Source: Afipia sp. (GTDB lineage: Bacteria; Pseudomonadota; Alphaproteobacteria; Rhizobiales; Xanthobacteraceae). Taken from it: a DNA stretch of 64,000 bases. Below, piece after piece: positions 1 through 8,113 of the stretch. Under the pieces are notes generated by a model. It did not search any database. It was not told where the DNA came from and worked only from the letters and a program-made list of their open reading frames with translations. The stretch's first letter is position 1. Every line of letters begins with the position of its first letter. Location: NCBI GenBank assembly GCA_024508675.1, contig JANINQ010000008.1, forward strand, positions 124,001-188,000, read 5' to 3'. A program made the position numbers and the translations under genes.

Positions 1-781
1 GACCATCGTTCACAGCCGGTTCGAGGTCGCGCGCAATGCGATGGACCCCGAGAGCGCCGATGCGCTGGTCGCCGCGTTCAAGGAATTCGATCGCGATGAT
101 TCGGCGAGCGTTGCGGTGCTGTGGGGTGAGGGCGGCGCGTTCTGCGCGGGCTGGGATCTCAAATATGCCAGCACACTCTCCGATCGCGCCGCCTTCCAGC
201 ATGACGTTGTTGAAGGGCTGGCCTTTCCGACCGGCGCGAATGCAGCTCCGCGTGGCCCGCTCGGCCCGACACGGCTGGAACTGTCGAAACCGGTTATTGG
301 CGCGGTCGAAGGCCCGGCGGTCGCCGGCGGCATGGAGCTTGCGCTCTGGTGCGATATTCGCGTGATGGCTGAGACGGCTTATTTCGGCGTCTATTGCCGG
401 CGCTGGGGCATTCCGCTGCTCGATGGCGGCAGCGTGCGCCTGGCGCGGCTGGTCGGTCAGGGCCGCGCGATGGAAATTATTCTCACGGGACGCAAGGTTC
501 CTGCAGAAGAAGCGCTGCGGATCGGCATGTGCGAGAAGATTGTTGCACCGGGCGGCGCGCGCGCCGCCGCCGAAGCGATGGCGCGCGAGATTGCGCGTTT
601 CCCGCAGGCCGCGGTTCGTGCCGATCGCCGGTCCGTGATCGAGACATACGGTCTGCCGGTACGCGACGCCATGCGCTGCGAATGGGTCAACGGTGTCGAG
701 GCGCATTTCAAGGAAGGTGCCGACGGCGCGGGGCGTTTTTCGAGCGGGCTCGGACGTCACGGCGACTTCACAACGATCTGA
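1..781 (+). CDS. Enoyl-CoA hydratase/isomerase family protein, 5' end outside the window
   Basis: The reading frame is open from base 2, so the start codon lies upstream and only about 259 residues plus the stop are visible. The crotonase fold shows in the oxyanion-hole segment FCAGWDLKYAS and in the core GPAVAGGMELALWCDIRVMA. Crotonases act on acyl-CoA thioesters. The first catalytic Glu position is kept (GGMEL), but where classic hydratases have the second Glu in a PE-like motif this protein reads YCRRWGIPLLDGG. A canonical two-Glu hydratase reaction is therefore doubtful, and isomerase, hydrolase or another crotonase activity is possible. The next gene downstream, chrA, starts 110 bases later and is probably a separate unit. 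Confidence 0.85.
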   Translation, partial: TIVHSRFEVARNAMDPESADALVAAFKEFDRDDSASVAVLWGEGGAFCAGWDLKYASTLSDRAAFQHDVVEGLAFPTGANAAPRGPLGPTRLELSKPVIGAVEGPAVAGGMELALWCDIRVMAETAYFGVYCRRWGIPLLDGGSVRLARLVGQGRAMEIILTGRKVPAEEALRIGMCEKIVAPGGARAAAEAMAREIARFPQAAVRADRRSVIETYGLPVRDAMRCEWVNGVEAHFKEGADGAGRFSSGLGRHGDFTTI

Positions 782-891
782 GACTTTCCTGCTTGCAACG
801 GCTGTGATCTGCTTTATGCGAACTCCATTGGAGGATCGCATAAAGTGGGTGGCCGGATGACAATCTCGCGGGGCGAGGTGAAGGTGCGCGT

Positions 892-2289
892 ATGACAGAT
901 GCCGCCGCACCGTCTTCGATTCCTGGCGAACGAAGCACTCCCGCCCTTCCGACTCCCGGCGAAGCCTTTCGGGTCTGGCTGCGCATCGCCATGCTCAGCT
1001 TCGGCGGCCCCGCCGGTCAGATCGCGGTCATGCATCGCATTCTTGTCGAGGAGAAGCATTGGGTCTCTGAAAGCCGGTTTCTGCACGCGCTGAATTACTG
1101 CATGCTGCTGCCGGGCCCCGAGGCACAGCAGCTCGCGACCTATATCGGCTGGCTGATGCACCGGACGCGCGGCGGCATCGTCGCGGGCGGATTGTTCATC
1201 GTGCCGGGCGTGATCGCCATCATGGCGCTCAGCTACATCTATGCGGCATTCGGAAATGTCGGCTTTGTCGCTGCGCTGTTCTTCGGCCTCAAGGCTGCGG
1301 TGTTGGCGATCGTGCTGCAGGCGGTGGTCCGCGTCGGCAAGCGGGCGCTCGGCAACCCGTTGATGCAGGGACTTGCCGCAGCGGCGTTCATTGCGATTTT
1401 CTTCTTCAATGTGCCGTTCCCCGCCATCGTGCTGATAGCCGGAGCAATCGGCTACATTGGGGGACGTGCGGGCCTCGCCGCCTTTGCTGCCGCCGGGCAC
1501 GGCAGCAAAGCCTCCACCGCGCTCGTGGACAGCTTGCTGGGCGACGCGCTGCCGCCGCATGCGCGCCCCAGCGTGTTGCACGCATTGAAGGTCGCGGTGG
1601 TCTGGCTGCTGCTATGGCTGGTGCCGGTCGCGCTGCTGCTTCTTCTCTTGGGCGACGGCAATGTGTTCAGCCAGATCGCGGTGTTCTTCAGCAAGATGGC
1701 GATGGTGACGTTCGGTGGTGCCTATGCTGTGCTGGCCTATGTCGCGCAGCAGGCGGTCGAACATTATCACTGGCTGAAGCCGAACGAGATGCTCGACGGT
1801 CTTGGCATGGCGGAGACGACGCCTGGACCGCTGATCATGGTGCTGCAGTTCGTGGGGTTCATGGCGGCATTCCGCGATCCGGGCGCACTCTCGCCGATGC
1901 TTGCAGGCACGCTCGGCGGCCTGCTGGCGACATGGGTGACTTTCACACCCTGCTTTCTCTGGATATTCCTCGGCGCGCCCTTCATTGAAACCATGCGCGG
2001 CAACAAGGCGCTGGCAGGCGCGCTGTCCGCGATCACGGCGGCGGTGGTCGGCGTCATCCTGAATCTGGCGATCTGGTTCGCGATCCACACCGTTTTCCGC
2101 GAGACGTTTCCAGTGCGGAACGCGGGGCTGTCATTCGAGGCGCCGGTATTGGCCAGCGTCGATCCGTGGGCGCTTGCACTCGCTGTTGGTGCGGCGATTG
2201 CGATTTTCCGCTTTAATGCCGGAATGCTGCAAACGCTGGCCGCCTGTGCGTCGGCGGGCGTGCTGTTTTATCTGAGCGGAGTGATCTGA
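892..2289 (+). CDS. chrA: Chromate transporter (CHR family, two-domain ChrA)
   Basis: This 465-residue integral membrane protein has the duplicated CHR architecture. The N-terminal half carries a SFGGPAGQIAVMHR motif near residue 37 and LLPGPEAQQLATY near residue 80. The C-terminal half repeats the pattern as TFGGAYAVLAYV near residue 270 and TTPGPLIMVLQFVGF near residue 310. There are about ten to twelve hydrophobic segments, and the length is usual for two-domain ChrA. The family exports chromate across the inner membrane, although many homologues have no tested substrate. The MBL-fold gene begins 24 bases after the stop, so the two are probably co-transcribed. Confidence 0.9.
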   Translation: MTDAAAPSSIPGERSTPALPTPGEAFRVWLRIAMLSFGGPAGQIAVMHRILVEEKHWVSESRFLHALNYCMLLPGPEAQQLATYIGWLMHRTRGGIVAGGLFIVPGVIAIMALSYIYAAFGNVGFVAALFFGLKAAVLAIVLQAVVRVGKRALGNPLMQGLAAAAFIAIFFFNVPFPAIVLIAGAIGYIGGRAGLAAFAAAGHGSKASTALVDSLLGDALPPHARPSVLHALKVAVVWLLLWLVPVALLLLLLGDGNVFSQIAVFFSKMAMVTFGGAYAVLAYVAQQAVEHYHWLKPNEMLDGLGMAETTPGPLIMVLQFVGFMAAFRDPGALSPMLAGTLGGLLATWVTFTPCFLWIFLGAPFIETMRGNKALAGALSAITAAVVGVILNLAIWFAIHTVFRETFPVRNAGLSFEAPVLASVDPWALALAVGAAIAIFRFNAGMLQTLAACASAGVLFYLSGVI

Positions 2290-2313
2290 AGACGTCTGGA
2301 GAGGCATCCCGTC

Positions 2314-3159
2314 ATGTCGCAGGAGTTCCCGGTCCGTCGATTGCGCATCATGATCCTGCTTGCCATGGCGCTGGCCGTCCTTGTCCTGCCGGCCGGCTTT
2401 GCCACCGCGCAGGACAAGCCGCTGCCCAGCGAGTGCCTCGCCATGGCGCAGTCGCTGCCGCGCGTGAGGTATGCAAGCCTCTCGCGGGTGGCGGCGGACA
2501 GCGGCGCGGTGACCATCACCTATGCCGGTCACTCGACCTACATCATCGAGACGCCGGGCAATGTCACCATCGCCACAGATTTCAGCGGCGCCTATACCGC
2601 CGGAAAGTCGCCCAATGTGGTGACAATGAACCGCGCGCATTCCACGCACTACACGCTTTATCCCGATCCCGGCATTGCCCATGTGCTGCATGGCTGGGGC
2701 GAGGGCGGCCAGCCGGCGCGGCACTCGAAGATGATCGGCGATGTGCTTATCAGGAATGTCACCACCGACATCCGCGCCTTCCGCTTCGATTCCGAAGCCC
2801 TGCAGAAGGACGGCAACTCGATCTTCATCTTCGAGGTTGCGGGCCTGTGCATCGGCCATCTCGGCCATCTGCATCACCCGCTGGATGAGACGCATTATGC
2901 TGCGATTGGTCGCCTCGATATTGTCATGGTGCCGATCGATGGCACCTTCACGATGTCGCTGGATGGCATATCGGAGATCACGCGGCGGCTGCGCTCGTCC
3001 ATCGTGTTGCCGATGCATCGCTTCGCGACGCCACTGAGCGATTTTCTGGCGCGGATGAACGGCCAGTTTGAGATGGATATCCGCCCGGAGCGCTCGTTCT
3101 CAATCTCGCGCAACACCCTGCCGAAAAAGCCGACCATGATCGTGCTGGACGGGGTGTGA
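2314..3159 (+). CDS. Secreted MBL-fold metallo-hydrolase (UlaG-like)
   Basis: The 281-residue product has a hydrophobic signal sequence (residues about 9-33, ending GFATAQ), so it is probably periplasmic. The fold is recognised from YAGHSTYIIET near residue 70, the His-rich stretch RAHSTHY near residue 108, HLGHLHHP near residue 185, VPIDGTF, and LPMHRFATP near residue 232, which together supply metal-ligand candidates of the UlaG-like branch. The substrate is unknown. A ribosome binding site GGAGAGG lies ten to eleven bases before the ATG. It sits directly behind chrA in the same direction and ends six bases from the convergent next gene. A role linked to chromate is only a neighbourhood inference. 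Confidence 0.8.
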   Translation: MSQEFPVRRLRIMILLAMALAVLVLPAGFATAQDKPLPSECLAMAQSLPRVRYASLSRVAADSGAVTITYAGHSTYIIETPGNVTIATDFSGAYTAGKSPNVVTMNRAHSTHYTLYPDPGIAHVLHGWGEGGQPARHSKMIGDVLIRNVTTDIRAFRFDSEALQKDGNSIFIFEVAGLCIGHLGHLHHPLDETHYAAIGRLDIVMVPIDGTFTMSLDGISEITRRLRSSIVLPMHRFATPLSDFLARMNGQFEMDIRPERSFSISRNTLPKKPTMIVLDGV

Positions 3160-3165
3160 GGGTGT

Positions 3166-4311
3166 CTAGAACGCCGCAGCCAGATCCTTCGCGCCCTGCA
3201 GGTTGACCTGATTGTCCATCCGTGCGTCGGTCGCTGCGAGCAGCTTTGCGACGGTGTTGTTGCGGATGGCCACCGGGTTGCGCTCATAGCCGTTGCGCTG
3301 GAAGAAATTGGAGGTCGGAACGATCACGCGCAGGGATTGCGGCATCGACACCATGTCGAAACCGTTGCCGTCCCCGGTCAGGTTCATCATCTCAAGTTCG
3401 GCGGCGGTGAGCGGCGCGTTGTAACCCTTGCGCTTTGCGAAGTTCACCGAGTCCATCAGCTTCAGTGTCTGCAGCACAGGCCCGACATCCATGTCGAGAT
3501 TGAGCGCGTGAACGGCGATGCCGCGCGGCGTGACGCCGAGTTTTTCATGGGCGCTCCACTGGTTCGGCACGGTTTTGCAGAACGCGACCATCTGCTGGAC
3601 GATGGCGGTCTTGCGTTGCAGGTCGGCTTTCTGCGCGCCGCCGGCCTGATGGGCCTTGTCGTGCATGGTCTTGACGACAAGACCGCCGTGCTCCGCGAGG
3701 ATGCTGATGGTGTTGGTGGTCAGGAGCTGGTTGTAGCCGAGCGCAGTGGAGATAGCGCGGGCGCCGGGCCGGTTGCCCTCAAGCCCGGCCTGCACGTCGT
3801 ATTTGCCGTTGCCGCCGGATTCGAAACTGTAGACCCGCACCGCCTGATCCCGCGTCAGGCCAAAACTCGAGGCGACACGCGCATAGGCGCGCTTGTAGTC
3901 GATCTCATTGGCGGGCTTGCGCGGGGTGAAGTTGAAATGCTCACGCGCCTGGCTCAGGAAATCCGCTACGACGGGGAGAGGCGCGCGTGGTTTCGGCTGC
4001 TTTTCCGGCGGCGTGGGATCGACCGGCCTTGGCGGGCCGCTATAAACCGGCGGCTGGGCCAGCACGTAGTCCTCGGCGGTAATGGTCTCGCCATTGCGGC
4101 GCTTGGCAAAGCGCGCGCGCCGTTTCTCGCTGATTGTGGTCCAGTAGGTCGAGGCCGCTTCCTCGAACGGCTCGCGCACGGCATTATATTCCGCGAGCTT
4201 GCGGCGATACTCCGCCATCTGCTGCGGCGTCTGGGCGAAGGCGGTGGAGGACAGCACCGCGACAAATGCCGTGGCTGCGATGACCGTTATCGCCCGGGGA
4301 AAGAAACTCAC
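3166..4311 (-). CDS. Secreted protein of unknown function (possible lysozyme/transglycosylase-like fold)
   Basis: I chose the GTG at 4311 because it opens a clear signal peptide (residues about 1-26, ending SSTAFAQ). The frame is open further upstream, but that part lies inside the thioesterase gene and is not signal-like. The mature protein of about 355 residues has a Lys/Arg-rich helical N-terminal part and a proline-rich linker (PVDPTPPEKQPKP) near residues 95-115. A C-terminal globular part contains RVYSFESGGNGKYDVQAG, which resembles the catalytic Glu region of lysozyme-like transglycosylases. I do not recognise a named family. The GTG overlaps the upstream gene's stop (ATGTGA), so translation is probably coupled. 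Confidence 0.7.
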   Translation of the reverse strand: MSFFPRAITVIAATAFVAVLSSTAFAQTPQQMAEYRRKLAEYNAVREPFEEAASTYWTTISEKRRARFAKRRNGETITAEDYVLAQPPVYSGPPRPVDPTPPEKQPKPRAPLPVVADFLSQAREHFNFTPRKPANEIDYKRAYARVASSFGLTRDQAVRVYSFESGGNGKYDVQAGLEGNRPGARAISTALGYNQLLTTNTISILAEHGGLVVKTMHDKAHQAGGAQKADLQRKTAIVQQMVAFCKTVPNQWSAHEKLGVTPRGIAVHALNLDMDVGPVLQTLKLMDSVNFAKRKGYNAPLTAAELEMMNLTGDGNGFDMVSMPQSLRVIVPTSNFFQRNGYERNPVAIRNNTVAKLLAATDARMDNQVNLQGAKDLAAAF

Positions 4312-5096
4312 ATGAACACCGCGACGTTCTGCCTGCTGACCAGGATGGGCTGCCTGTCTGCGTTCCACAAAGTTGTCGCCTGACTGGAATAGCCGCCTAC
4401 GACGTTTTCCGCCTTGGTCTGCAGCAGCCACCAACCGTCACGGGTGGTGGGTCTGTCGGTCAGGAGGTCGACGGCCCAGGTCATGGTGCTGATCGGGCCA
4501 GGCCGCTCGAACAGCACCAGCGCCGCTGGCGGCGGCGCATCGGTGAGCGCGACCAGCGCGGACATCGTGGCCGGTTTGGCCGCATCCTGATGGCGCAGCC
4601 AGATCGAGAAGTTCGGATGCTGGCTCTGGCTGAACGGCGGATGGCCACCAGCAAAGCGACCCTCGAAATGCTGAATAAAATTCAATCCGGGGATCTTGCG
4701 GAAAAACGGCGGGCAGGTTTCCGGTTCCGGCACCGCAGGCGCGGCAAGGCTGCCGTACATCACAGTAGAGGCGCGCTCTGCGCCGTAACACAGCGTGGCA
4801 CGGGTCGCGAGGCCGGTTTCGCCGAACAGTTCGACGCCGACAAACACGGTGGATTTGCCTCTGCGCAGCACGGTCGGGCGGATCATCACCGTCCCGGCCG
4901 CAGGACCGACAAAACTGAATTGTGCAGAGCGCAATGGCGGCAGGTCCCCGTAATGTTGCGCCACGCTTTCCAGACAGAAGGCTGCGGTCAGGCCGCCATA
5001 GATGGTGCGCCCCTGAAGCCAGTCTTCCGTCGCCGTGACGGAACTGGCATCGGCCTCGGCGGTCATGCTCGCCATCAGTGCGGTGAAATCGATCAT
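4308..5096 (-). CDS. Thioesterase family protein (TesB-like double hotdog)
   Basis: From the ATG at 5096 the product is 262 residues, slightly shorter than E. coli TesB. The first hotdog contains WLQGRTIYGGLTAA near residue 30 and the paired strand RGKSTVFVGVELFGETG near residue 80. The second contains MTWAVDLLTD and ends with a strand segment near SRQNVAV that places a Gln where TesB has one. Members hydrolyse acyl-CoA esters. The frame extends to 5186, but the extra 30 residues are not hotdog-like. The last codons overlap the start of the secreted-protein gene downstream, which suggests one transcript. The substrate cannot be told from sequence. Confidence 0.8.
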   Translation of the reverse strand: MIDFTALMASMTAEADASSVTATEDWLQGRTIYGGLTAAFCLESVAQHYGDLPPLRSAQFSFVGPAAGTVMIRPTVLRRGKSTVFVGVELFGETGLATRATLCYGAERASTVMYGSLAAPAVPEPETCPPFFRKIPGLNFIQHFEGRFAGGHPPFSQSQHPNFSIWLRHQDAAKPATMSALVALTDAPPPAALVLFERPGPISTMTWAVDLLTDRPTTRDGWWLLQTKAENVVGGYSSQATTLWNADRQPILVSRQNVAVFM

Positions 5097-5519
5097 TGTC
5101 TTGTGTCCGTTCCTGAATTTGCCCGCAGCCTGTCGCCGGGAGAGCAATTCCATGCCTGACCATGTCCCCCATGCCGGGCGACTCACTGCGGGGAATCATA
5201 CGGCCCGTGCCGCCTGTTGGAAATTCAGCGAGAGCTGCGAATCCGCGTCCGGAACTTCCTGTAGAAGGCGGCACGGGACTCATAACTTGCAGTCCCGACG
5301 GCGGTTTGGAGTTTGTAAGGTAGCGCTGAGAGGGAACGCGAACCTCGCGTGCATGCCTGCTTTGACTCATCGCCGACTCAATCCGTCAGTAGGACTGACC
5401 GAATCGAGTTATCAACAAGCGTTTCGGCCGCTCTTTCGAATCATTCTCGCTTCACGTTACGAGATCGTCTCAAATGTGAAGCTCAGGTGACTGTGGCGTT
5501 CGCGTGCGGGGCGACGATC
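5097..5519. other. Intergenic region rich in dyad symmetry, between divergent genes
   Basis: This 423-base gap separates a minus-strand thioesterase gene from a plus-strand small gene, so it should hold both promoters. I see no convincing protein gene in it. It contains a large predicted stem-loop complex at 5204-5296 and a separate hairpin, GTCAGT-AGG-ACTGAC, at 5385-5399. That hairpin is flanked by an imperfect extension of the dyad (CGACTCAATC on the left, GAATCGAG on the right). No known riboswitch consensus was recognised on either strand. Confidence 0.5.
5204..5296. other. Candidate structured RNA or regulatory element: 12-bp stem enclosing two hairpins
   Basis: The arms CCCGTGCCGCCT (5204-5215) and AGGCGGCACGGG (5266-5277) are a perfect 12-base inverted repeat 50 bases apart. 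Inside lie two small hairpins: AGC-GAGA-GCT with a GNRA-type loop around 5226-5235, and TCCG-CGTC-CGGA around 5242-5253. The right arm overlaps a second possible hairpin, GGGACT (5275-5280) with AGTCCC (5291-5296), so the two pairings exclude each other in part. That arrangement would suit a switch. On the minus strand the element would lie in the leader of the thioesterase gene. The function is unknown. Confidence 0.4.
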
Positions 5520-5759
5520 ATGAATAAACTTGTTTCGCCGAAAGGTATTGTATCGAGTGAGTTGTCGAAGTTGTTTGGCGATGTTCCGAAGCCGGATCGC
5601 GCCGAATGGGAGAAGACACTCAAGGCGCTGAAGCCGTGGCTCAGTCCGGAAAAGTTCGCGGAGACTGAAGCGATCCACTGGCGCATGTTCGAGCGTGCAA
5701 ATCGCTGGCACGAAAACTTCTCCCTGTCGTCAGAAGACAGATTGCCGCCGGAAGATTGA
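5520..5759 (+). CDS. Small hypothetical protein (79 aa)
   Basis: The open frame begins at 5349, but the first 57 codons lack protein-like character. I take the ATG at 5520, which gives a 79-residue soluble, charged protein with two likely helices (KPDRAEWEKTLKALKPWL and EKFAETEAIHWRMFERANRWHE). There is no signal peptide, membrane segment or recognised domain. Trp and Glu content and a regular helical spacing favour a real gene over a chance frame. It is convergent with the MFS gene 60 bases downstream. No function is assigned. Confidence 0.5.
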   Translation: MNKLVSPKGIVSSELSKLFGDVPKPDRAEWEKTLKALKPWLSPEKFAETEAIHWRMFERANRWHENFSLSSEDRLPPED

Positions 5760-5819
5760 GCTTCGCCGAAATACGGATTTCACGGCATCTTTGAACTGTG
5801 GCTCGTGCACGGCGGCGAT

Positions 5820-7535
5820 TCAGACGCCGCTGGCTGACGGCTGAATTTCCACATTCCCGCTCTTGGCGCGATCCGGCGTCTCGTCCTTCCAGCGTACCGA
5901 TCCCAGCGGCCGCTCCAGCATGCGATGAATCTTGATCGGCTCGGGTCCGAGATGGAATCCGATCGCCTTGAGCTGGATTTCCCGCTCCGACTGGGTCGAG
6001 CGGTTGCGCTGGCGCAGATAATCGAGCCAGGTCGGACAGTGATAACGCTCGATCCACAGTTCAGGATCGGTAATGTCGCGGGCGATCGACCAGTCATAGG
6101 CGCCGTTGCGCTGACGGATCGCCTGAAGCTGCAGCATCGTGGTGTAGAATGCGCGGGCCTGCTGCTGGTTCACGCGATATTCGATCTCGACCACGATCGG
6201 CCCGCTGCGCGGCGTGATGGCAAGGTTCACCTCCGGCTCTTCCAGCGCATCGACCGGATCGTTGTTGGCCCCTTCGGTGGACGGCATGCGAAACCAGATC
6301 GCGAGTACCGGCGACACGAACATCGCAGCCCCGGCGATCAGCAGGGCGTTGTTGAGGCCGACGCTGTTGGCCACATAGCCCCATAGCCAGCTTCCGATTG
6401 CGACACCGCCGGCAATCGCGGCCTGATATGCCGCGAGCGCGCGCCCCGCGACCCAGCGCGGCGTCGAGAGCTGCACACCGATATTGAACAGCGTCACTGC
6501 GATCATCCATGACGCACCGGCCACCACCAGTCCCGCACCGGTCAGCACGGGCCAGCGGCTCAGGGCGAGGATGCAGATCGCAAGGCCCATGGTTAGTGCA
6601 CAAAGCCGCACGGCCTGTTCGTTGCTGAAATGGGCGCGGACGCTGGAGATGTTGAGCGCGCCGAGCACGCCGCCGATGCCGAAGCAGCCGAGCATGATGC
6701 CGTAGGTCTGTGCACTGCCGTGGAGCGTGTCGCGCGCCACCAGCGGTAACAGCGCCAGCACCGAACCGCCAGCGATGCCGGTCACCAGCGTGCGGTAGAG
6801 CACCACGCGGATCGGAGGCGAATGGATGATGTAGCGGATGCCGGACACGACGGCGCGGCGCAGCCGCTCCGGCGGGAGCCGCGATGGTTCGAGCGTGCGC
6901 TGCCAGAGATAGAGCACGATGATCAGCGGAATATAGAGCAGCACGTTGGAGATGAACGCCGCTACCGCGCCCGCGGCGGCGACGATAATGCCGCCCAGCG
7001 CCGGGCCGAAGCTGCGCGCGATGTTGTAGCTGATGCCGTTCAGCGCCACCGCTGAAGGCAGCGTTTCGGCAGGAACCTGTTCGCTGACCGAGGCCTGCCA
7101 TGAGGGGCCGAACAGCGCCATGCCGCTGCCGATCATGAAGCAGAACAGCAGCAGGCTGTTCGGCGTGATGAGATTTAGATAGGCGAGCGTCGCCAGCGTC
7201 ACTCCGCCGATGAGGCCGAGCAAGAGCGCGATCAGGCCGACGAGGCGGCGGTCGTACATATCGGCGATGGCGCCCGCTGCTAGCGACAGCAGCATGATCG
7301 GCATCATCAGTGCGGTCTGCACCAGCGCCACCATCCCTGCCGACGATGTCATCTGGGTCATGGCCCATGCCGCGCCGACGCCGTTGATCATCAGTCCGAG
7401 ATTGGTGAGCAGGCTGGCCGTCCAGATCCGCCGGAACACGGCATGCCGTAGCGGCGCGGTGATTCCATCGGCCGAGAACAGCGAGCGTTTTGCGGGTTTA
7501 TCGGTCGTCGTGCTCACGACAGAATCCTTCGGCAT
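5820..7535 (-). CDS. MFS transporter (MFS_3/EntS-like) with C-terminal alpha-beta extension
   Basis: The 571-residue protein has about twelve membrane segments between residues 35 and 420. It carries the MFS loop signature AGAIADMYDRR near residue 88 and FGPALGGIIVAAAGA near residue 165, as in the EntS-like branch of exporters. After the last membrane segment a soluble tail of about 130 residues begins with PIVVEIEYRVNQQQARAFY and continues through GAYDWSIARD and TWLDYLRQR. The pattern resembles a ferredoxin-like, ABM-type domain. The substrate is unknown. It follows two other minus-strand genes and may be the last gene of that run. Confidence 0.85.
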   Translation of the reverse strand: MPKDSVVSTTTDKPAKRSLFSADGITAPLRHAVFRRIWTASLLTNLGLMINGVGAAWAMTQMTSSAGMVALVQTALMMPIMLLSLAAGAIADMYDRRLVGLIALLLGLIGGVTLATLAYLNLITPNSLLLFCFMIGSGMALFGPSWQASVSEQVPAETLPSAVALNGISYNIARSFGPALGGIIVAAAGAVAAFISNVLLYIPLIIVLYLWQRTLEPSRLPPERLRRAVVSGIRYIIHSPPIRVVLYRTLVTGIAGGSVLALLPLVARDTLHGSAQTYGIMLGCFGIGGVLGALNISSVRAHFSNEQAVRLCALTMGLAICILALSRWPVLTGAGLVVAGASWMIAVTLFNIGVQLSTPRWVAGRALAAYQAAIAGGVAIGSWLWGYVANSVGLNNALLIAGAAMFVSPVLAIWFRMPSTEGANNDPVDALEEPEVNLAITPRSGPIVVEIEYRVNQQQARAFYTTMLQLQAIRQRNGAYDWSIARDITDPELWIERYHCPTWLDYLRQRNRSTQSEREIQLKAIGFHLGPEPIKIHRMLERPLGSVRWKDETPDRAKSGNVEIQPSASGV

Positions 7536-7614
7536 GGGTTCATTGAGAGCGGACGGGCCGGCCGCAGCATGAGTCGGAATGTGTTACAATCGGAGCGCGT
7601 TGGAAAGGGATTTG

Positions 7615-8043
7615 CTACCAGCGCCATTGTCCGTCGTCGGTCCAGCGCGAGCGATATCCGGTCAGGCGCATCCAGCGTGTGACGATCTGATCGAAACCGG
7701 TGACGTAGTCGCACGCGGCGTCGCGCGTCCATTTTCCATCCGCCTTGATGTCGGCGATGGTTTTCTCGCTGGCATAGGAAAAGAGTTGAAGCGGCTTCGC
7801 CGGATCGTTGACTTCGGAACGGTTGGCGATCAGTTCGCGGTCCAGCTTGTTGAACACCACACAGGGCGTGCTGGCATAGGTCTGCCGCTGTTCATCGACC
7901 ACAACCCGCGCGTTGTCGGGAGGCGGCTCCACCTTGTAGGAGAGCAGGATCGCTGCTGCGGCGATCAGCGCGGCAAGGATGGCGCTGATGACAATCGGCC
8001 AGAGCCGGGACCTGACATCGCTCGCGGGAATCGGTTGCGCCAT
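7615..8043 (-). CDS. Hypothetical membrane-anchored protein (142 aa)
   Basis: I chose the ATG at 8043 (MAQPIP) because it places a single hydrophobic segment (about residues 14-34, WPIVISAILAALIAAAAILL) near the N-terminus, as in a signal anchor. The remaining roughly 105 residues should face the periplasm and contain two cysteines (TPCVVFNK and RDAACDYV) that could pair. No domain is recognised. It lies 70 bases downstream of the tricarboxylate-type binding protein and 79 bases upstream of the MFS gene, on the same strand. Confidence 0.6.
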   Translation of the reverse strand: MAQPIPASDVRSRLWPIVISAILAALIAAAAILLSYKVEPPPDNARVVVDEQRQTYASTPCVVFNKLDRELIANRSEVNDPAKPLQLFSYASEKTIADIKADGKWTRDAACDYVTGFDQIVTRWMRLTGYRSRWTDDGQWRW

Positions 8044-8075
8044 GATGGACAATAACACGCCCGAGGCCGAATGTT

Positions 8076-8105
8076 CCCGGATGCGGCGCTGATGCCGCAC
8101 CCGGG
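8076..8105. repeat. GC-rich palindrome downstream of the TctC-like gene
   Basis: CCCGG-A-TGCGGC (8076-8087) pairs with GCCGCA-C-CCGGG (8094-8105) around a six-base loop, with one internal mismatch. It sits just past the stop of the minus-strand binding-protein gene and has no T-run. It is either a weak terminator or a member of the short GC-palindrome family seen at several other gaps in this window. Confidence 0.55.
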
Positions 8106-8113
8106 CACATTGC

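Noticed and set aside
5097-5519. Known riboswitch or housekeeping RNA (TPP, cobalamin, FMN, SRP RNA, tmRNA)
   Set aside because: The conserved core sequences of these classes are absent on both strands. Only an unassigned structured element is supported.
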